Assembly (NCBI GenBank): GCA_937124525.1
Contig: CAKZLA010000231.1
Coordinates: forward strand, 1-47,683
Origin: an uncultured Desulfobacterium sp.
GTDB lineage: Bacteria; Desulfobacterota; Desulfobacteria; Desulfobacterales; Desulfobacteraceae
DNA length: 47,683 bases
Direction of reading: 5' to 3'
The notes beneath the pieces were generated by a model. That model ran no database searches. It had not been told where the DNA came from and saw nothing but the letters and a program-made list of their open reading frames with translations. This document shows, piece after piece, positions 8,051 through 18,334 of the stretch. The position numbers and the translations under genes were made by a program. The stretch's first letter is position 1, and each line of letters starts with the position of its first letter.

Positions 8051-10147
8051 ATGAGCAAAAAAATAAAACCAGCAAGCCTTGGTGTTAAAATAAACACCAT
8101 TGTTCTAACAACATGTTTGATATTTGCACTGGTGTGCAGTTGCGTGCTGTATTTTACAAGTACCAAAATCCTGGATCAAAAATATGAGGAGATCAACACG
8201 CTTTTAAGTGTGCTTTTTGAACAAAAGAGAGAAGACATTGCCAATGAAATATTTGCTGAACAACAAATGGCACTCCAGGAATCATTAAAAGATATCCTGG
8301 GTGTTAAAGGCATTGCAGGGGTGGGGATATATGATAAAAAAGGTATTTTAATACTGTCCACCGAAACAGACTTTATAGAAACACTCTCCCAAAATGAGAT
8401 GCAGGCCCTTTACGAAACTGCTGTTTTTGAAAAAAGACTTAAAAAAAATAAAAATATGGCCTCCTATTCTTCAATGATTAAAGTCATTGGAGAACAGCTT
8501 GGATATATAAAAATATACTATGATTCCAATTCTATAAATGAACAGCTGAACCAGGTTATAATTGTTTTTATTACTTTTTTCATGGTGCTGACCATTTTTA
8601 TTCCGTTACTTTTGAACACTTTGTTATCCCGTTTTATTATTAAACCGGTTCTAACGTTAAAGCAGTCCATGGAAAAACTTGACAATGGAAACCTTGGCAT
8701 AAGAGTGAATCTTTCCGCCAGGGATGAAATCGGTGAAATGGGAGCTGTCTTTAATAAAATGTCTGACACATTGCTTGAAAATCACACAGCACTGGAAAGC
8801 GCGGTTCAAACAGAGACGGAGTATGCATTAAAGCTTGTAATCGCCAACAGGGAATTAAAAAGGGTGAATGCTGAGATTGAAAAATCAAATAATGCATTGG
8901 CACAACTCAATGTTGATCTTGAAAAAAAAGTAAAAAAACGCACCTCAGCCCTCATGGAGTCCAATGCCAGCCTTCAAAGGGAAATGGACGAAAAAGAAAA
9001 AATGCAAGAAGATCTTATTCGGGTGGAAAAACTTGAATCAACCGCTTTGCTTGCGGGTGGAATTGCCCACGATTTCAACAATATTTTAAGTATCATCATT
9101 GGAAATCTGTCCCTTGCCCAAATGGATGCAGAAAAGGGAGAAAACATATCAAAAATTTTAATGGATATTGAAAAATCCTGTTTCAGAGCCAGGGATTTGA
9201 CCAAACAACTGCTCACCTTTTCCAAGGGAGGTGCCCCTGTTAAAAAAACAATGCCGGTCACCGGCCTTATTAAAGAGACGGTTGTCTTTGCCTTAAGAGG
9301 CTCCAATGTGGGGTATCAATTTTCCATTACACCTGATTTATTTCCGGTGAATGTGGATGAAGGGCAGCTCAATCAGGTGATAAGCAACATTGTCATCAAT
9401 GCCAGTCATGCCATGCCCGAAGGAGGCACTGTTATGGTGATGGCGGAAAATGCAGACATTGGACCTGAAAACACATTTTCGACACCCCTTTCCCCAGGAT
9501 ACTACATAAGAATCAGTATCCAGGATACGGGTATCGGCATTGCAAAAAAAGACCTGCAGTCTATTTTTGATCCTTACTTCACAACAAAACCAACGGGAAG
9601 CGGTCTTGGACTTGCCACGGCCCATTCCATCATTGAAAAACATGGTGGTTTTATAAGCGTTCACTCCCAAAAGACAAAGGGAACCACGTTTGATATTTAT
9701 CTGCCAGCTTCCCCGGAAAAAATCCATGGAAAGGTTGCCCACAACAATGCCGCCATGGAAAAACCCTCCCAAGGGCGTGGGAGAGTTTTAATTATGGACG
9801 ATGAAGAGATGATAAGGACCGTTGTGGGGGAGCTGTTGAGGCATCTGGGGTATGAATCTGATTTTGCCGAAGATGGGGTTGAGGCATGCAAAAAATATCT
9901 GGAGGCCATGGCAAAAAAAGAAAATTTCAGTGCGGTTATCATGGATTTAACCATTCCCGGGGGCATGGGAGGCAAGGAGGCAGTGCAGCATATCCTAAAA
10001 ATTGATCCCCGGGCAAAGGTGATTGTATCAAGTGGTTTTTCCACTGATCCGGTGATGGCCGATTATAAATCATATGGTTTTTCAGGTGTGGTAGCCAAAC
10101 CATTTATGATTCAGGAATTAAGTACGGTTCTGCACGAGGTGATTTAA
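8051..10147 (+). CDS. Hybrid sensor histidine kinase (TM-sensor-TM-HAMP-HisKA-HATPase-REC)
   Basis: A 698-residue inner-membrane kinase. The first transmembrane helix is near residues 14-37, a periplasmic sensor region runs to about 165, and a second helix lies near 170-193. A HAMP domain follows (RFIIKPVLTLKQSM, about 194-246), then a coiled coil, the phospho-acceptor H box GGIAHDFNNILS (about 336-347), the ATP-binding N and G boxes (NASHAMPEGG, DTGIGI, GSGLGLATAHSI) and a C-terminal receiver with DDEE and a phosphorylatable D in MDLTIPGG. It follows the double binding-protein gene and probably forms its signalling partner. The ATG at 8051 lacks a strong ribosome site ('aaagttacttatt'). Confidence 0.88.
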   Translation: MSKKIKPASLGVKINTIVLTTCLIFALVCSCVLYFTSTKILDQKYEEINTLLSVLFEQKREDIANEIFAEQQMALQESLKDILGVKGIAGVGIYDKKGILILSTETDFIETLSQNEMQALYETAVFEKRLKKNKNMASYSSMIKVIGEQLGYIKIYYDSNSINEQLNQVIIVFITFFMVLTIFIPLLLNTLLSRFIIKPVLTLKQSMEKLDNGNLGIRVNLSARDEIGEMGAVFNKMSDTLLENHTALESAVQTETEYALKLVIANRELKRVNAEIEKSNNALAQLNVDLEKKVKKRTSALMESNASLQREMDEKEKMQEDLIRVEKLESTALLAGGIAHDFNNILSIIIGNLSLAQMDAEKGENISKILMDIEKSCFRARDLTKQLLTFSKGGAPVKKTMPVTGLIKETVVFALRGSNVGYQFSITPDLFPVNVDEGQLNQVISNIVINASHAMPEGGTVMVMAENADIGPENTFSTPLSPGYYIRISIQDTGIGIAKKDLQSIFDPYFTTKPTGSGLGLATAHSIIEKHGGFISVHSQKTKGTTFDIYLPASPEKIHGKVAHNNAAMEKPSQGRGRVLIMDDEEMIRTVVGELLRHLGYESDFAEDGVEACKKYLEAMAKKENFSAVIMDLTIPGGMGGKEAVQHILKIDPRAKVIVSSGFSTDPVMADYKSYGFSGVVAKPFMIQELSTVLHEVI

Positions 10148-10282
10148 TAGGTTGGGAGATAGTGGATATCCAGGGACATGCCCACATGGGGATTCCTAAA
10201 TGAAAATCTTGCAGGTAGAACAAAAAAATGTTTTAATCAGTTAATTAATGCTTGATCACCTAAATCACTATGATCTGCCTGA

Positions 10283-13006
10283 ATGGCGGTTATAATTTTT
10301 CCCCATCAAAAGGTTAAGAGATTAATCCCACATTTTCCAGCTGACAGGAGCCTTCTATTGGCAACGAATAGACCCGAAAAGTATTGGCTGTTAACATTGA
10401 AGACCCTTTGCATAAGCCTATGTTTAACATGCTTTTTTTTCACGGTCGGGGCCAGTGCAGCGGAACAAATATCCATACAGCTGGCATGGAAACACCAGTT
10501 TCAATTTGCCGGTTATTACGCAGCCCTGCACAAAGGATATTATGGCCAGGCAGATCTGGATGTAACCATCGTTGAAGGGGGCGTTGGCAAATTTGCCAGG
10601 GAAGCGGTACGCAGCCACCAGGCCCACTATGGTGTGGCCGGGGCCGAGCTGATACTCCATCGCATTGATGGCGATCCCTTTGTGGTGCTGGCACCCATTT
10701 TTCAGCACTCTGCCTCCATTCTTCTGGCCAAACGTGATTCGGGCATATCCACCATCCAGGACCTTATTGGCAGGCGGATCATGCTGCTGCCCGGGAAAAA
10801 AGACGCCGATATCCTGGCTGCCTTTTTAAACGAGGGAATCCCATTGGAAGCCATTAAACGGCTGGATCAGACCTATGATCTAAATGATCTCATGGAAGGA
10901 CGCACCGATGTGGTGAGCGCTTACACCACCAATGAACCCTGGCAATTGTTGCAAAACAACATCGAACCCGTCATCATTTCCCCCCAGACCTATGGGGTTG
11001 ATTTTTACAGCGACTGCCTGTTCACCACCCAAACTGAAATCAAAAAACATCCCCAACGGGTCAAGGCGTTTCTGGAGGCATCCCTCAAGGGGTGGGCGTA
11101 TGCCATGGATCATCCAGAAGAGATCATTGATCTGCTCATTTCAGACTATGGTGTCAAGAAAACCCGGGACCATATCCGGTATGAAGCCGAATCCATTAGA
11201 AAAATAATGCTGCCTGATTTGATTCAGATCGGACACATGAACCCTGGCAGATGGCGCCATATTTCAAACACCTACCAAAGACTGGGGTTAATAACTGGAG
11301 ATTTTTCCTTTGAAGACTTTCTGTACGATCCCAACCCCGGGGAAGATTTTACCTGGCTGAAACGCATGGTCGTCCTTACGGTGGGAATCTGCGTTTTGTT
11401 CACCGTGGCTATTTTGATTCTATCGATTTTCAACAGAAAATTAACAAAGGAGGTAAAAGAACGCACACGGGCTGAAAAAGACCTCCGGGACAGGGAGAAT
11501 CTTTTAAACGAAATGGGAAACCTTGCCAGGATCGGCGGCTGGGAACACGATCTGGTGACAGGACAGGCCATGTGGACAAAAGAAATATATAAAATTATTG
11601 AAATTGACGAATCCAGCCCGCCCCCCGGTCCGGAGGGACATCTTAGCTATTATCCGGCCCAGGACAGGGAACTGCTTGAAAAAACCTACCGCCTTTCCAT
11701 GGAGACCGGTGAAAAATTTAACCTTAAATTGCAGTGCCGCACGGCCACAGATCGCCTGATCTGGGCACATGTCGTGGGTCTCCCAGAATATGTAGACGGC
11801 AAATGTGTCAAGGTAAAAGGAACCTTTCAGGACATCACCGAACAAAAAAAAATGGAGATCCAGCTACACCAGGCCCAAAAAATGGAAGCCGTGGGCAGGC
11901 TTGCCGGCGGGGTGGCCCATGATTTCAACAACATGCTCAGCGTTATCCTTGGAAATGCGGAAATTCTTCTGGAAGACATGGCCCCGGACACCCCGCTGGC
12001 GGAAAACGTCCAGGAGATCCACAGGGCAACACAGCGCTCTGCCGACCTCACCCGCCAGCTACTGGCCTTTGCAAGAAAGCAGACCATTGCCCCTCGGATA
12101 TTGGACATCAACCAGGTGCTGGGTGACATGCTTAAAATGCTCCAGCGACTCATTGGTGAAGACATAGAACTTGCCTGGCTGCCTGGCCAAAAGGTATGGC
12201 CGGTGCGCATGGACCCCTCCCAGGTGGATCAGTTGCTGGCCAACCTCTGCCTCAATGCAAGGGACGCCATCACAGATATCGGCAGGGTCACCATAGAGAC
12301 AGAAAATATCGTCTTCAATGCCGATTACTGCCGGGATCACCCTGGTTTTCATCCCGGTGAATTTATCATGATCGTGGTCAGCGACAACGGCTCCGGCATG
12401 GACAGGGAAATCCGAGCGAATCTTTTCGAACCCTTTTTTACCACAAAGTCCGTTGGCCGGGGGAGCGGGCTCGGGTTGGCAACGGTGTTCGGTATTGTAA
12501 AACAAAACAAGGGGTTCATAAATGTTTACAGCGAACCAGGAAAGGGTTCAACCTTCAAACTGTACCTGCCTGCGTCGGGGGACACGATGGCACTCGAACA
12601 AAAAAAGGATACGGCACCGCCCCCCCGAACGGGCAATGAAACCCTCCTGCTGGTGGAGGATGAAACCGCAATTCTGAAGATGGCCCAAATGATACTGGAA
12701 CGGCTGGGTTACACGGTTCTGACCACCGATAGCCCAGATGAGGCCATCCAGATAGCCGAAGCATCGGGCAAAGATAGTATTCATCTGCTCATCACCGATG
12801 TGGTCATGCCCGGAATGAACGGCAAAGAACTGTCTGAAAGGCTGTGTTATCTTCATCCTGGCATGAAATGTCTGTTCATGTCCGGCTACACCGCCAACGT
12901 CATCGCTCACCATGGGGTGCTGGACCAGGGCGTGCACTTTATTAACAAGCCTTTCTCCAGACAGGATCTGGCAGACAGGGTGCGGGAAGCCCTGGGCCAT
13001 GAATAA
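10283..13006 (+). CDS. NMT1/THI5-domain hybrid sensor histidine kinase
   Basis: A 907-residue one-piece sensor. A signal/anchor helix (about 36-58) is followed by a complete NMT1/THI5-like periplasmic solute-binding domain (about 62-340: QLAWKHQFQFAGYYAALHKGYY is the family start), a transmembrane helix (about 362-382), a PAS domain, the H box GGVAHDFNNMLS (about 546-557), HATPase motifs (NARDAI, DNGSGM, GSGLGLATVFGIV) and a receiver with D in ITDVVMPGMNG. NMT1/THI5 domains bind pyrimidine-like or aromatic compounds; the ligand here is unknown. The gene overlaps or abuts the sigma54 activator downstream, its likely output partner. The start is uncertain: the first 30 residues look non-conserved and there is no clear ribosome site. 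Confidence 0.87.
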   Translation: MAVIIFPHQKVKRLIPHFPADRSLLLATNRPEKYWLLTLKTLCISLCLTCFFFTVGASAAEQISIQLAWKHQFQFAGYYAALHKGYYGQADLDVTIVEGGVGKFAREAVRSHQAHYGVAGAELILHRIDGDPFVVLAPIFQHSASILLAKRDSGISTIQDLIGRRIMLLPGKKDADILAAFLNEGIPLEAIKRLDQTYDLNDLMEGRTDVVSAYTTNEPWQLLQNNIEPVIISPQTYGVDFYSDCLFTTQTEIKKHPQRVKAFLEASLKGWAYAMDHPEEIIDLLISDYGVKKTRDHIRYEAESIRKIMLPDLIQIGHMNPGRWRHISNTYQRLGLITGDFSFEDFLYDPNPGEDFTWLKRMVVLTVGICVLFTVAILILSIFNRKLTKEVKERTRAEKDLRDRENLLNEMGNLARIGGWEHDLVTGQAMWTKEIYKIIEIDESSPPPGPEGHLSYYPAQDRELLEKTYRLSMETGEKFNLKLQCRTATDRLIWAHVVGLPEYVDGKCVKVKGTFQDITEQKKMEIQLHQAQKMEAVGRLAGGVAHDFNNMLSVILGNAEILLEDMAPDTPLAENVQEIHRATQRSADLTRQLLAFARKQTIAPRILDINQVLGDMLKMLQRLIGEDIELAWLPGQKVWPVRMDPSQVDQLLANLCLNARDAITDIGRVTIETENIVFNADYCRDHPGFHPGEFIMIVVSDNGSGMDREIRANLFEPFFTTKSVGRGSGLGLATVFGIVKQNKGFINVYSEPGKGSTFKLYLPASGDTMALEQKKDTAPPPRTGNETLLLVEDETAILKMAQMILERLGYTVLTTDSPDEAIQIAEASGKDSIHLLITDVVMPGMNGKELSERLCYLHPGMKCLFMSGYTANVIAHHGVLDQGVHFINKPFSRQDLADRVREALGHE

Positions 13007-14507
13007 AGCAAAACTCCAGAAAAAAAATTTACAAACCACTTCGTCAAGGGAAAATGGTAAAAATCAGAACCAGGCCCCAGAAGGAACCGCTTCCATGAAA
13101 ATCCATGAAATGTGGGACATTCGTTTTTTCAATCAAATTCTTGACACCATGGCCGATGGCCTGTTCACCCTGAACAGCAAGGGACTTATCATCTCCTGGA
13201 ATCGTGCCATGGAAGGCATCACTGGGTATACCGCAAAGGAGGCCCTGGGCCAAGGATGCAAGCTGCTCCAGTGCAACCGTTGTTTTGGCAAGGAATGCCC
13301 CTCGGACATGAAAAAATGCGGTGTACTGAAACACGGTATCTCGGAATCCAAAGAATGTCATGTAAAGCACCAGGACGGATATTATGTACCTGTGATCAAA
13401 AGCGCCCGGGCCATCCGGGATGAAAACAACACCCTTCTTGGCATTGTGGAAACCCTCACAAATCTTACGGAACTCAACCGCATGAAAAAAAAGGCTGAAG
13501 AGGCTGAACGGCGGTTGGGGGAAATCCATGCCCTGGGCAACATCATCGGCAAAAGCCGGGGCATGCAGGATGTGTTTTATGCCATCACTGCAGCGGCAGA
13601 CAGCCGTGCCACCGTATTAATCCAGGGAGACAGCGGCACCGGCAAAGAGCTGGTGGCCGGGGCCATTCATTACAATGGACCCTTGTCCCAGGGGCCGTTT
13701 ATCCCGGTCAACTGTGCGGCCCTGTCTGAAACCCTTCTGGAAAGTGAACTGTTCGGCCATGTCAAGGGGGCCTTTACCGGAGCACATCGGGATCGAAAAG
13801 GACGATTTGAACAGGCCCATGGGGGCACCATTTTTCTGGACGAAATTGGGGAATTGTCAACATACATGCAGGTCAAACTGCTCCGGGTACTCCAGGAGAG
13901 GGAAATCCAACGGGTGGGGGATTCCCGGAAAATAAAAATCAACATCCGGGTGGTGGCCGCCACCCACAAGGATATATACCGCCTCACCCAGGAAGGAGAA
14001 TTCAGAAATGACCTTTATTATCGTCTCAAGGTGTTTCCCATCCATATTCCCCCCCTTAAATCCCGGCGGGAGGACATCCCCCTGCTGGTAAGAAGATTCA
14101 TAGATAAAAATAATGAGCGGGAATCCATGAGTATAAAGGATATAAGCCGCAATGCCATGGAAAAACTCATGGAATATCCCTGGCCCGGGAATGTCCGTGA
14201 ACTTGAAAATGCCATTGAACACGCCTTTGTTTTGTGCCCGTCAAAACAGATTAAAACCCGGGATCTTCCCCTTGAAATCAGAGAAAAAAGGGAATGCCTT
14301 GAGGTGCCGTCACCCCAAACCGCGTCCCCGGTGCCAGATGCTGGGGTAAAATCCCAACCGAAGTTAAACCGGGAGGCTCTTATAAGTCTTCTCCATGAGT
14401 GTGACTGGAACAAGGCAGAAGTGGGACGGCGCATCGATAAAAGCCGAACCTCTGTGTGGAAATATATGAAAAAATGGGATATTTCCCTGCAGCCGGAAAT
14501 AAAATAA
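12999..14507 (+). CDS. PAS-domain sigma54-dependent transcriptional activator
   Basis: An enhancer-binding protein for RNA polymerase-sigma54. It has a PAS domain with a cysteine-rich insert (CNRCFGKECPSDMKKC), then an AAA+ domain with Walker A GDSGTGKE, the sigma54-contact loop GAFTGA, Walker B GGTIFLDEIGEL and the R finger region. A Fis-type helix-turn-helix lies at the C-terminus (EVGRRIDKSRTSVWKYMK). Two starts are possible. ATG 12999 overlaps the stop of the upstream kinase; ATG 13095 ('gaagga' nine bases before) removes a low-complexity lead of 32 residues and may be the real one. There is no receiver domain, so control probably comes from the PAS sensor; the cysteine cluster could bind a metal, an Fe-S cluster or respond to redox. 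Confidence 0.88.
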   Translation: MNKAKLQKKNLQTTSSRENGKNQNQAPEGTASMKIHEMWDIRFFNQILDTMADGLFTLNSKGLIISWNRAMEGITGYTAKEALGQGCKLLQCNRCFGKECPSDMKKCGVLKHGISESKECHVKHQDGYYVPVIKSARAIRDENNTLLGIVETLTNLTELNRMKKKAEEAERRLGEIHALGNIIGKSRGMQDVFYAITAAADSRATVLIQGDSGTGKELVAGAIHYNGPLSQGPFIPVNCAALSETLLESELFGHVKGAFTGAHRDRKGRFEQAHGGTIFLDEIGELSTYMQVKLLRVLQEREIQRVGDSRKIKINIRVVAATHKDIYRLTQEGEFRNDLYYRLKVFPIHIPPLKSRREDIPLLVRRFIDKNNERESMSIKDISRNAMEKLMEYPWPGNVRELENAIEHAFVLCPSKQIKTRDLPLEIREKRECLEVPSPQTASPVPDAGVKSQPKLNREALISLLHECDWNKAEVGRRIDKSRTSVWKYMKKWDISLQPEIK

Positions 14508-14533
14508 GACCCAAAAAGAGCGACAACACCCCA

Positions 14534-17500
14534 TCAAAAAGTGTTAGCCTGATTTGAACCCGGCCGATTATCCTTATTGAAAAAATCCTTCATCAGGCTT
14601 TCATGGGTATCTTCGGCTTGAATTTGTTCCAGCAAACGCTGGATCATGCGGGCGTGAATCTTGGCAATCTCAAAGGAAATCTGTGGGTATTCCATGAGCA
14701 TCTCCTCAAACTCTTGTTTATGAATCTCCAACACCCGTGTCTGCTCTTTTGCCCTACAGGTGAGCAAGCGTTTACTGTCCACCAGAAAGGCACTCATGCC
14801 AAAGCTGTCCCCGGCCCTGAACTGGCCCACATCCACGTTGTTTCTGGATGCTGAAATCGTCCCGTCCACGCAGATATACATGGTGTCGGCAAACCCCTTT
14901 TCATGGAACAAAATTTCTTTGGGGGCAAAGGTTACTTCCTGGGCAATATCACTGATGGCTGCCAGTTCATTGATGGCCAGATTTTTAAAAATATCCACCT
15001 TCTGAATATAAACAATTTTTTCCTGAAAACTTAAGGTATTTTTCATCACCGCCTCCATTGAAGTGGTATTTTCCAACACATCTGCACTTACATCCCCTTG
15101 GAACAATTGCCCCTCCCACCGATCCTTTTTTGTTTTTATTTTATCACCCATCCCATCCCATGGCAGGGTCTTTAATATCCCCCGGGCCAGGCGCACCGTC
15201 AGCCAATTGTTGCTGTGCAACAGAAAATCAAGGGCTTTATCCGTCTCAAACAAAGCCTCTGCCCCCCCCTGTTGTTTGTATTGATTTCGCAATATATCTT
15301 CTGGAGCCGTTCCATCCAAAAAGGGTATGAGACGCTGGACCAGCCGGGGATGCATGGTACTTTCCAGGGCTTCCAGGGCATTGGATCGTCTGCGATGGTC
15401 CTGGGAAAAAAGACTTCTTAAAATAAGCCGCACCTGTCCTGAATCATCATTGATGGAGGCCACCCGAAGCCCGGTCTGAATATGGGCTTCTCTGATTTCA
15501 GAAAGATGACGCAACAAAAGATCACAGGAGAGGGTCTTTGGTAATTTTTCCAGGGTTTGGCAAATGGCAAGACAAATGCAGGCTTGGCGGATCTCTCCTT
15601 CAAAAAAGGCGAACATATCCGGATCTTTGATGTCAAGGGCTTTGAGAATGTCAAAGATGCCCTCCCGCATTTTCCGGGACGACGGATAAAGAAATTCAAA
15701 CAACAACTTGCCATTGCAATAGGGACATGCCTTGATTTTTTCAATGGCAAGTTCGCGGACCTCATCGGAACGATCCCCCACAAGGGCAAGTACCCGGCGA
15801 CGCAGGACATCGTCATCATTGATTTCCACTGCCTCAAGGGCCGCCATGCGCACGGCAACTTGGGAATGATTTAAAAACGGGGCCACCTGATCCGTGACAT
15901 CGGTGGGGTCCAGCTTTTTCAGGGCATGGATCAGGGCGGGTAGCAGGCTTTCATGGGTTTTTCGGGTCAATAGCTGATTCAACAGGGGCACATACACCGT
16001 GTCTCCTGATTCTGCCACGGCAATGATGGCGGCATGGACATAATCCAGGTTGGAAGCACGCATCCACTGCCCCATCAACTCCCGACGGTGTTCAGACATT
16101 TCCATGAGCAAACAGGCAGCGGAGTGGGCCCGAATTTCTGGAGAAACGCAGGTGTTTACACCTTGGAGTCGGCACTGTTTTTCCAGCGCCTGGTAAAAAT
16201 TTCGGCAGGCCTTTGTGTTGCGGGGTTTCGCCAGTCGAATCATGGCAAGGGTCAGGGGCTCATCCGCCACATTGATCAACTTTTTTAATACCCTGAAAAA
16301 ACGGTCACCGTAATTGTCTGAAATCAGAGGCAATAGCTGAATTACGATGGGGCTGTCCTGGTATTTCAAACTGTTTAAAATATGATTATCGAGATTTTCC
16401 ATGCCGAGATATCGCAGCAGCCGGGCATGGAAAAAAGCGTCAATGCCCCTGCTGGATCTAAAATTTTCCAGTAATTTATCCTGTATACGCTTGTCCTGAA
16501 ACAGCTTCTTAATCACATGGGCCTCGGTGGATCTCAAATCCAGAAAATCCGAGGCAAGCAACCCAATAATCAAAGCCGCATATTTGAACTTTAAAAAAAT
16601 CACCGTGGCAATCCAGGCAAAGATAAAGGGAAGGGCCACAATGGAAAGATAATGGGCTGGCAGCACGGTGGTGGTCAACAATATCAGGCAGGAGCCGGAG
16701 ATCAATCCGGCCCGGGCCACCACCCCCCTTAAAAAGGGACGAATCTTTGATCGGTATTCATCGGGGAAAATACCAATGAGCATATTGTTCACCGGTTGAT
16801 TAAAGGTGGTACGAACCACATTGGTGGAAAACCTTGCATACATGGCAGAAAAAAGATCAAACCGGAACAAAAAGCCCAGAAACACCAACAAATAATTCAC
16901 AGGATGAAACAGTAATGCCACAGGAATGCCCCACCTGCCGTAAAATCTGCCGGAAAAAAAAAGCAGCAGTATGGAAACACCGTTCATGGCTCCTCGAAAG
17001 GTTCCAAAAAAAACAATCATGGTATTTTCACCGCTGAAACTGTGATCCACCGCCACATTGAACTGATAGTTCATGATGGGCAAGACCACATTGGCAAAAA
17101 AGGTGAGTCCCACCATCACCATGACCAGGGTGGACTTTTTCATCAAGGGGCCCATGCCCACAATGCGCTTTAAAAGCGTGGGATTTTCTTTATGGGTGGG
17201 CTTGGGCATCTTGGGCACCACCTGCAAAGGAAATCGGTTGCCCAGATACCGGGTCATGAAGGCGGCAGTTATTAATACCACCCCATACATCAGCAGCAGA
17301 TGATTAATGGCAACTGCCTGTGAAATACCCACCGTTAAAAGGTTACCACCCATATCCCCCAGCACACCGCCTATGGTAATAAAGGGAAATAATCGTTTGG
17401 ACTGATGAAAATTAAACAGTTCATTGCCAAGATTCCAGAAAAAAACACTGAGCAGGGTCTCAAACTGCACCTTCATCACAAACAACAGAGGATACAAAAA

Positions 17501-17821
17501 TCGGCCTTCCAGAAACATCAGTGCCCACAAAAAAAAAGCGATGATGCCACAGGCCAGCAGCAAAGAATAAAGACGACGATAGGCTGAAAGATGGGGTTTA
17601 ACTCTGGACAATTTCTCCAAAAGAAACAGCGTAACCATGGGATTGACAATATAGAGCACAGGAAGCCAGGACACCCCGAATCGCTTTAAAAAGGCGGTTT
17701 CAGCAAAATTATTAAATATCAGCCCGGCGCAGCGGATCAAAAAAATCAAGGTCACCGCTCCGAAAAACAGTCCCATCTCTTCGGGACGAATCTTCATCCA
17801 TTTTTTAATGTAATTTGTCAT
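14534..17821 (-). CDS. ADP/ATP-carrier-like (NTT/MFS) membrane protein fused to HEAT-type repeats and a cyclic-nucleotide-binding domain
   Basis: About 1095 residues. The N-terminal 430 residues hold roughly 12 hydrophobic segments and resemble the nucleotide-transporter (NTT, bacterial/plastid ATP:ADP antiporter) branch of the major facilitator fold. The middle (about 450-900) is a soluble alpha-helical region with HEAT-like repeats, e.g. VAPFLNHSQVAVRMAALEAV. The C-terminus (about 950-1080) is a cNMP-binding/Crp-type domain (IFKNLAINELAAISDIA, then FHEKGFADTMYICVDGTI and GDSFGMSAFLVD). I chose ATG 17821 because the family-like sequence begins there; an ATG at 17866 would add 15 residues. 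No clear ribosome site is seen for either. Transport of nucleotides is not shown; a signalling or membrane-scaffold role is equally possible. Confidence 0.75.
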   Translation of the reverse strand: MTNYIKKWMKIRPEEMGLFFGAVTLIFLIRCAGLIFNNFAETAFLKRFGVSWLPVLYIVNPMVTLFLLEKLSRVKPHLSAYRRLYSLLLACGIIAFFLWALMFLEGRFLYPLLFVMKVQFETLLSVFFWNLGNELFNFHQSKRLFPFITIGGVLGDMGGNLLTVGISQAVAINHLLLMYGVVLITAAFMTRYLGNRFPLQVVPKMPKPTHKENPTLLKRIVGMGPLMKKSTLVMVMVGLTFFANVVLPIMNYQFNVAVDHSFSGENTMIVFFGTFRGAMNGVSILLLFFSGRFYGRWGIPVALLFHPVNYLLVFLGFLFRFDLFSAMYARFSTNVVRTTFNQPVNNMLIGIFPDEYRSKIRPFLRGVVARAGLISGSCLILLTTTVLPAHYLSIVALPFIFAWIATVIFLKFKYAALIIGLLASDFLDLRSTEAHVIKKLFQDKRIQDKLLENFRSSRGIDAFFHARLLRYLGMENLDNHILNSLKYQDSPIVIQLLPLISDNYGDRFFRVLKKLINVADEPLTLAMIRLAKPRNTKACRNFYQALEKQCRLQGVNTCVSPEIRAHSAACLLMEMSEHRRELMGQWMRASNLDYVHAAIIAVAESGDTVYVPLLNQLLTRKTHESLLPALIHALKKLDPTDVTDQVAPFLNHSQVAVRMAALEAVEINDDDVLRRRVLALVGDRSDEVRELAIEKIKACPYCNGKLLFEFLYPSSRKMREGIFDILKALDIKDPDMFAFFEGEIRQACICLAICQTLEKLPKTLSCDLLLRHLSEIREAHIQTGLRVASINDDSGQVRLILRSLFSQDHRRRSNALEALESTMHPRLVQRLIPFLDGTAPEDILRNQYKQQGGAEALFETDKALDFLLHSNNWLTVRLARGILKTLPWDGMGDKIKTKKDRWEGQLFQGDVSADVLENTTSMEAVMKNTLSFQEKIVYIQKVDIFKNLAINELAAISDIAQEVTFAPKEILFHEKGFADTMYICVDGTISASRNNVDVGQFRAGDSFGMSAFLVDSKRLLTCRAKEQTRVLEIHKQEFEEMLMEYPQISFEIAKIHARMIQRLLEQIQAEDTHESLMKDFFNKDNRPGSNQANTF

Positions 17822-17866
17822 GGTTAATATCAAAGGCCTTGTATTACGAATTAACAACGAAATCAT

Positions 17867-18334
17867 CTACATTACCAACCCGAATATTTACAATCATCAA
17901 GGTATTACAGTATTAGACACAGCAAAGAACGTTCCAGAAACTTCTTTTTTTTTAGTAGCAAAACAAACTCACATCCGGTCTTGATAGGCCATGCGTGCTT
18001 CGCCTTATTCTTTCAAGCAAATTTTAACCACACTGCCCCTCAACCGTTATCACAGCCGTTACCAACGACGTTACCATAACGGTATTATTGCATTACCCCA
18101 ACCGATGAACGATCCATTTCCCATGGGCTTCTCTTCCATGAGAATAAAAAGAATAATGCCTGAAACAGCCCGCCAGCAACCATCCCCATCATTCTGTGGT
18201 TCACATAGATACTGAAATTTCAAAAAAATCAAGACAAAAATTAAATGGGCACATCCTTTGCTATGTAAAAGTACAGGACGGCGTCATTTGTGATTGCCGT
18301 AAGAGACTTCAATTTTTTATTCAGGAGATAAAAG
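17867..18334. other. Intergenic region between the NTT-like gene and the porin gene
   Basis: This gap separates divergently transcribed genes, so it must carry promoters for both. Clustered copies of ccgttat/cgttacc and their complements lie at about 18043-18085 and look like possible operator half-sites. I see no convincing gene, RNA or -35/-10 pair. Confidence 0.3.

Noticed and set aside
17991..18215. 74-residue plus-strand frame before the porin gene
   Set aside because: No ribosome site, low-complexity composition and position in a divergent promoter gap.
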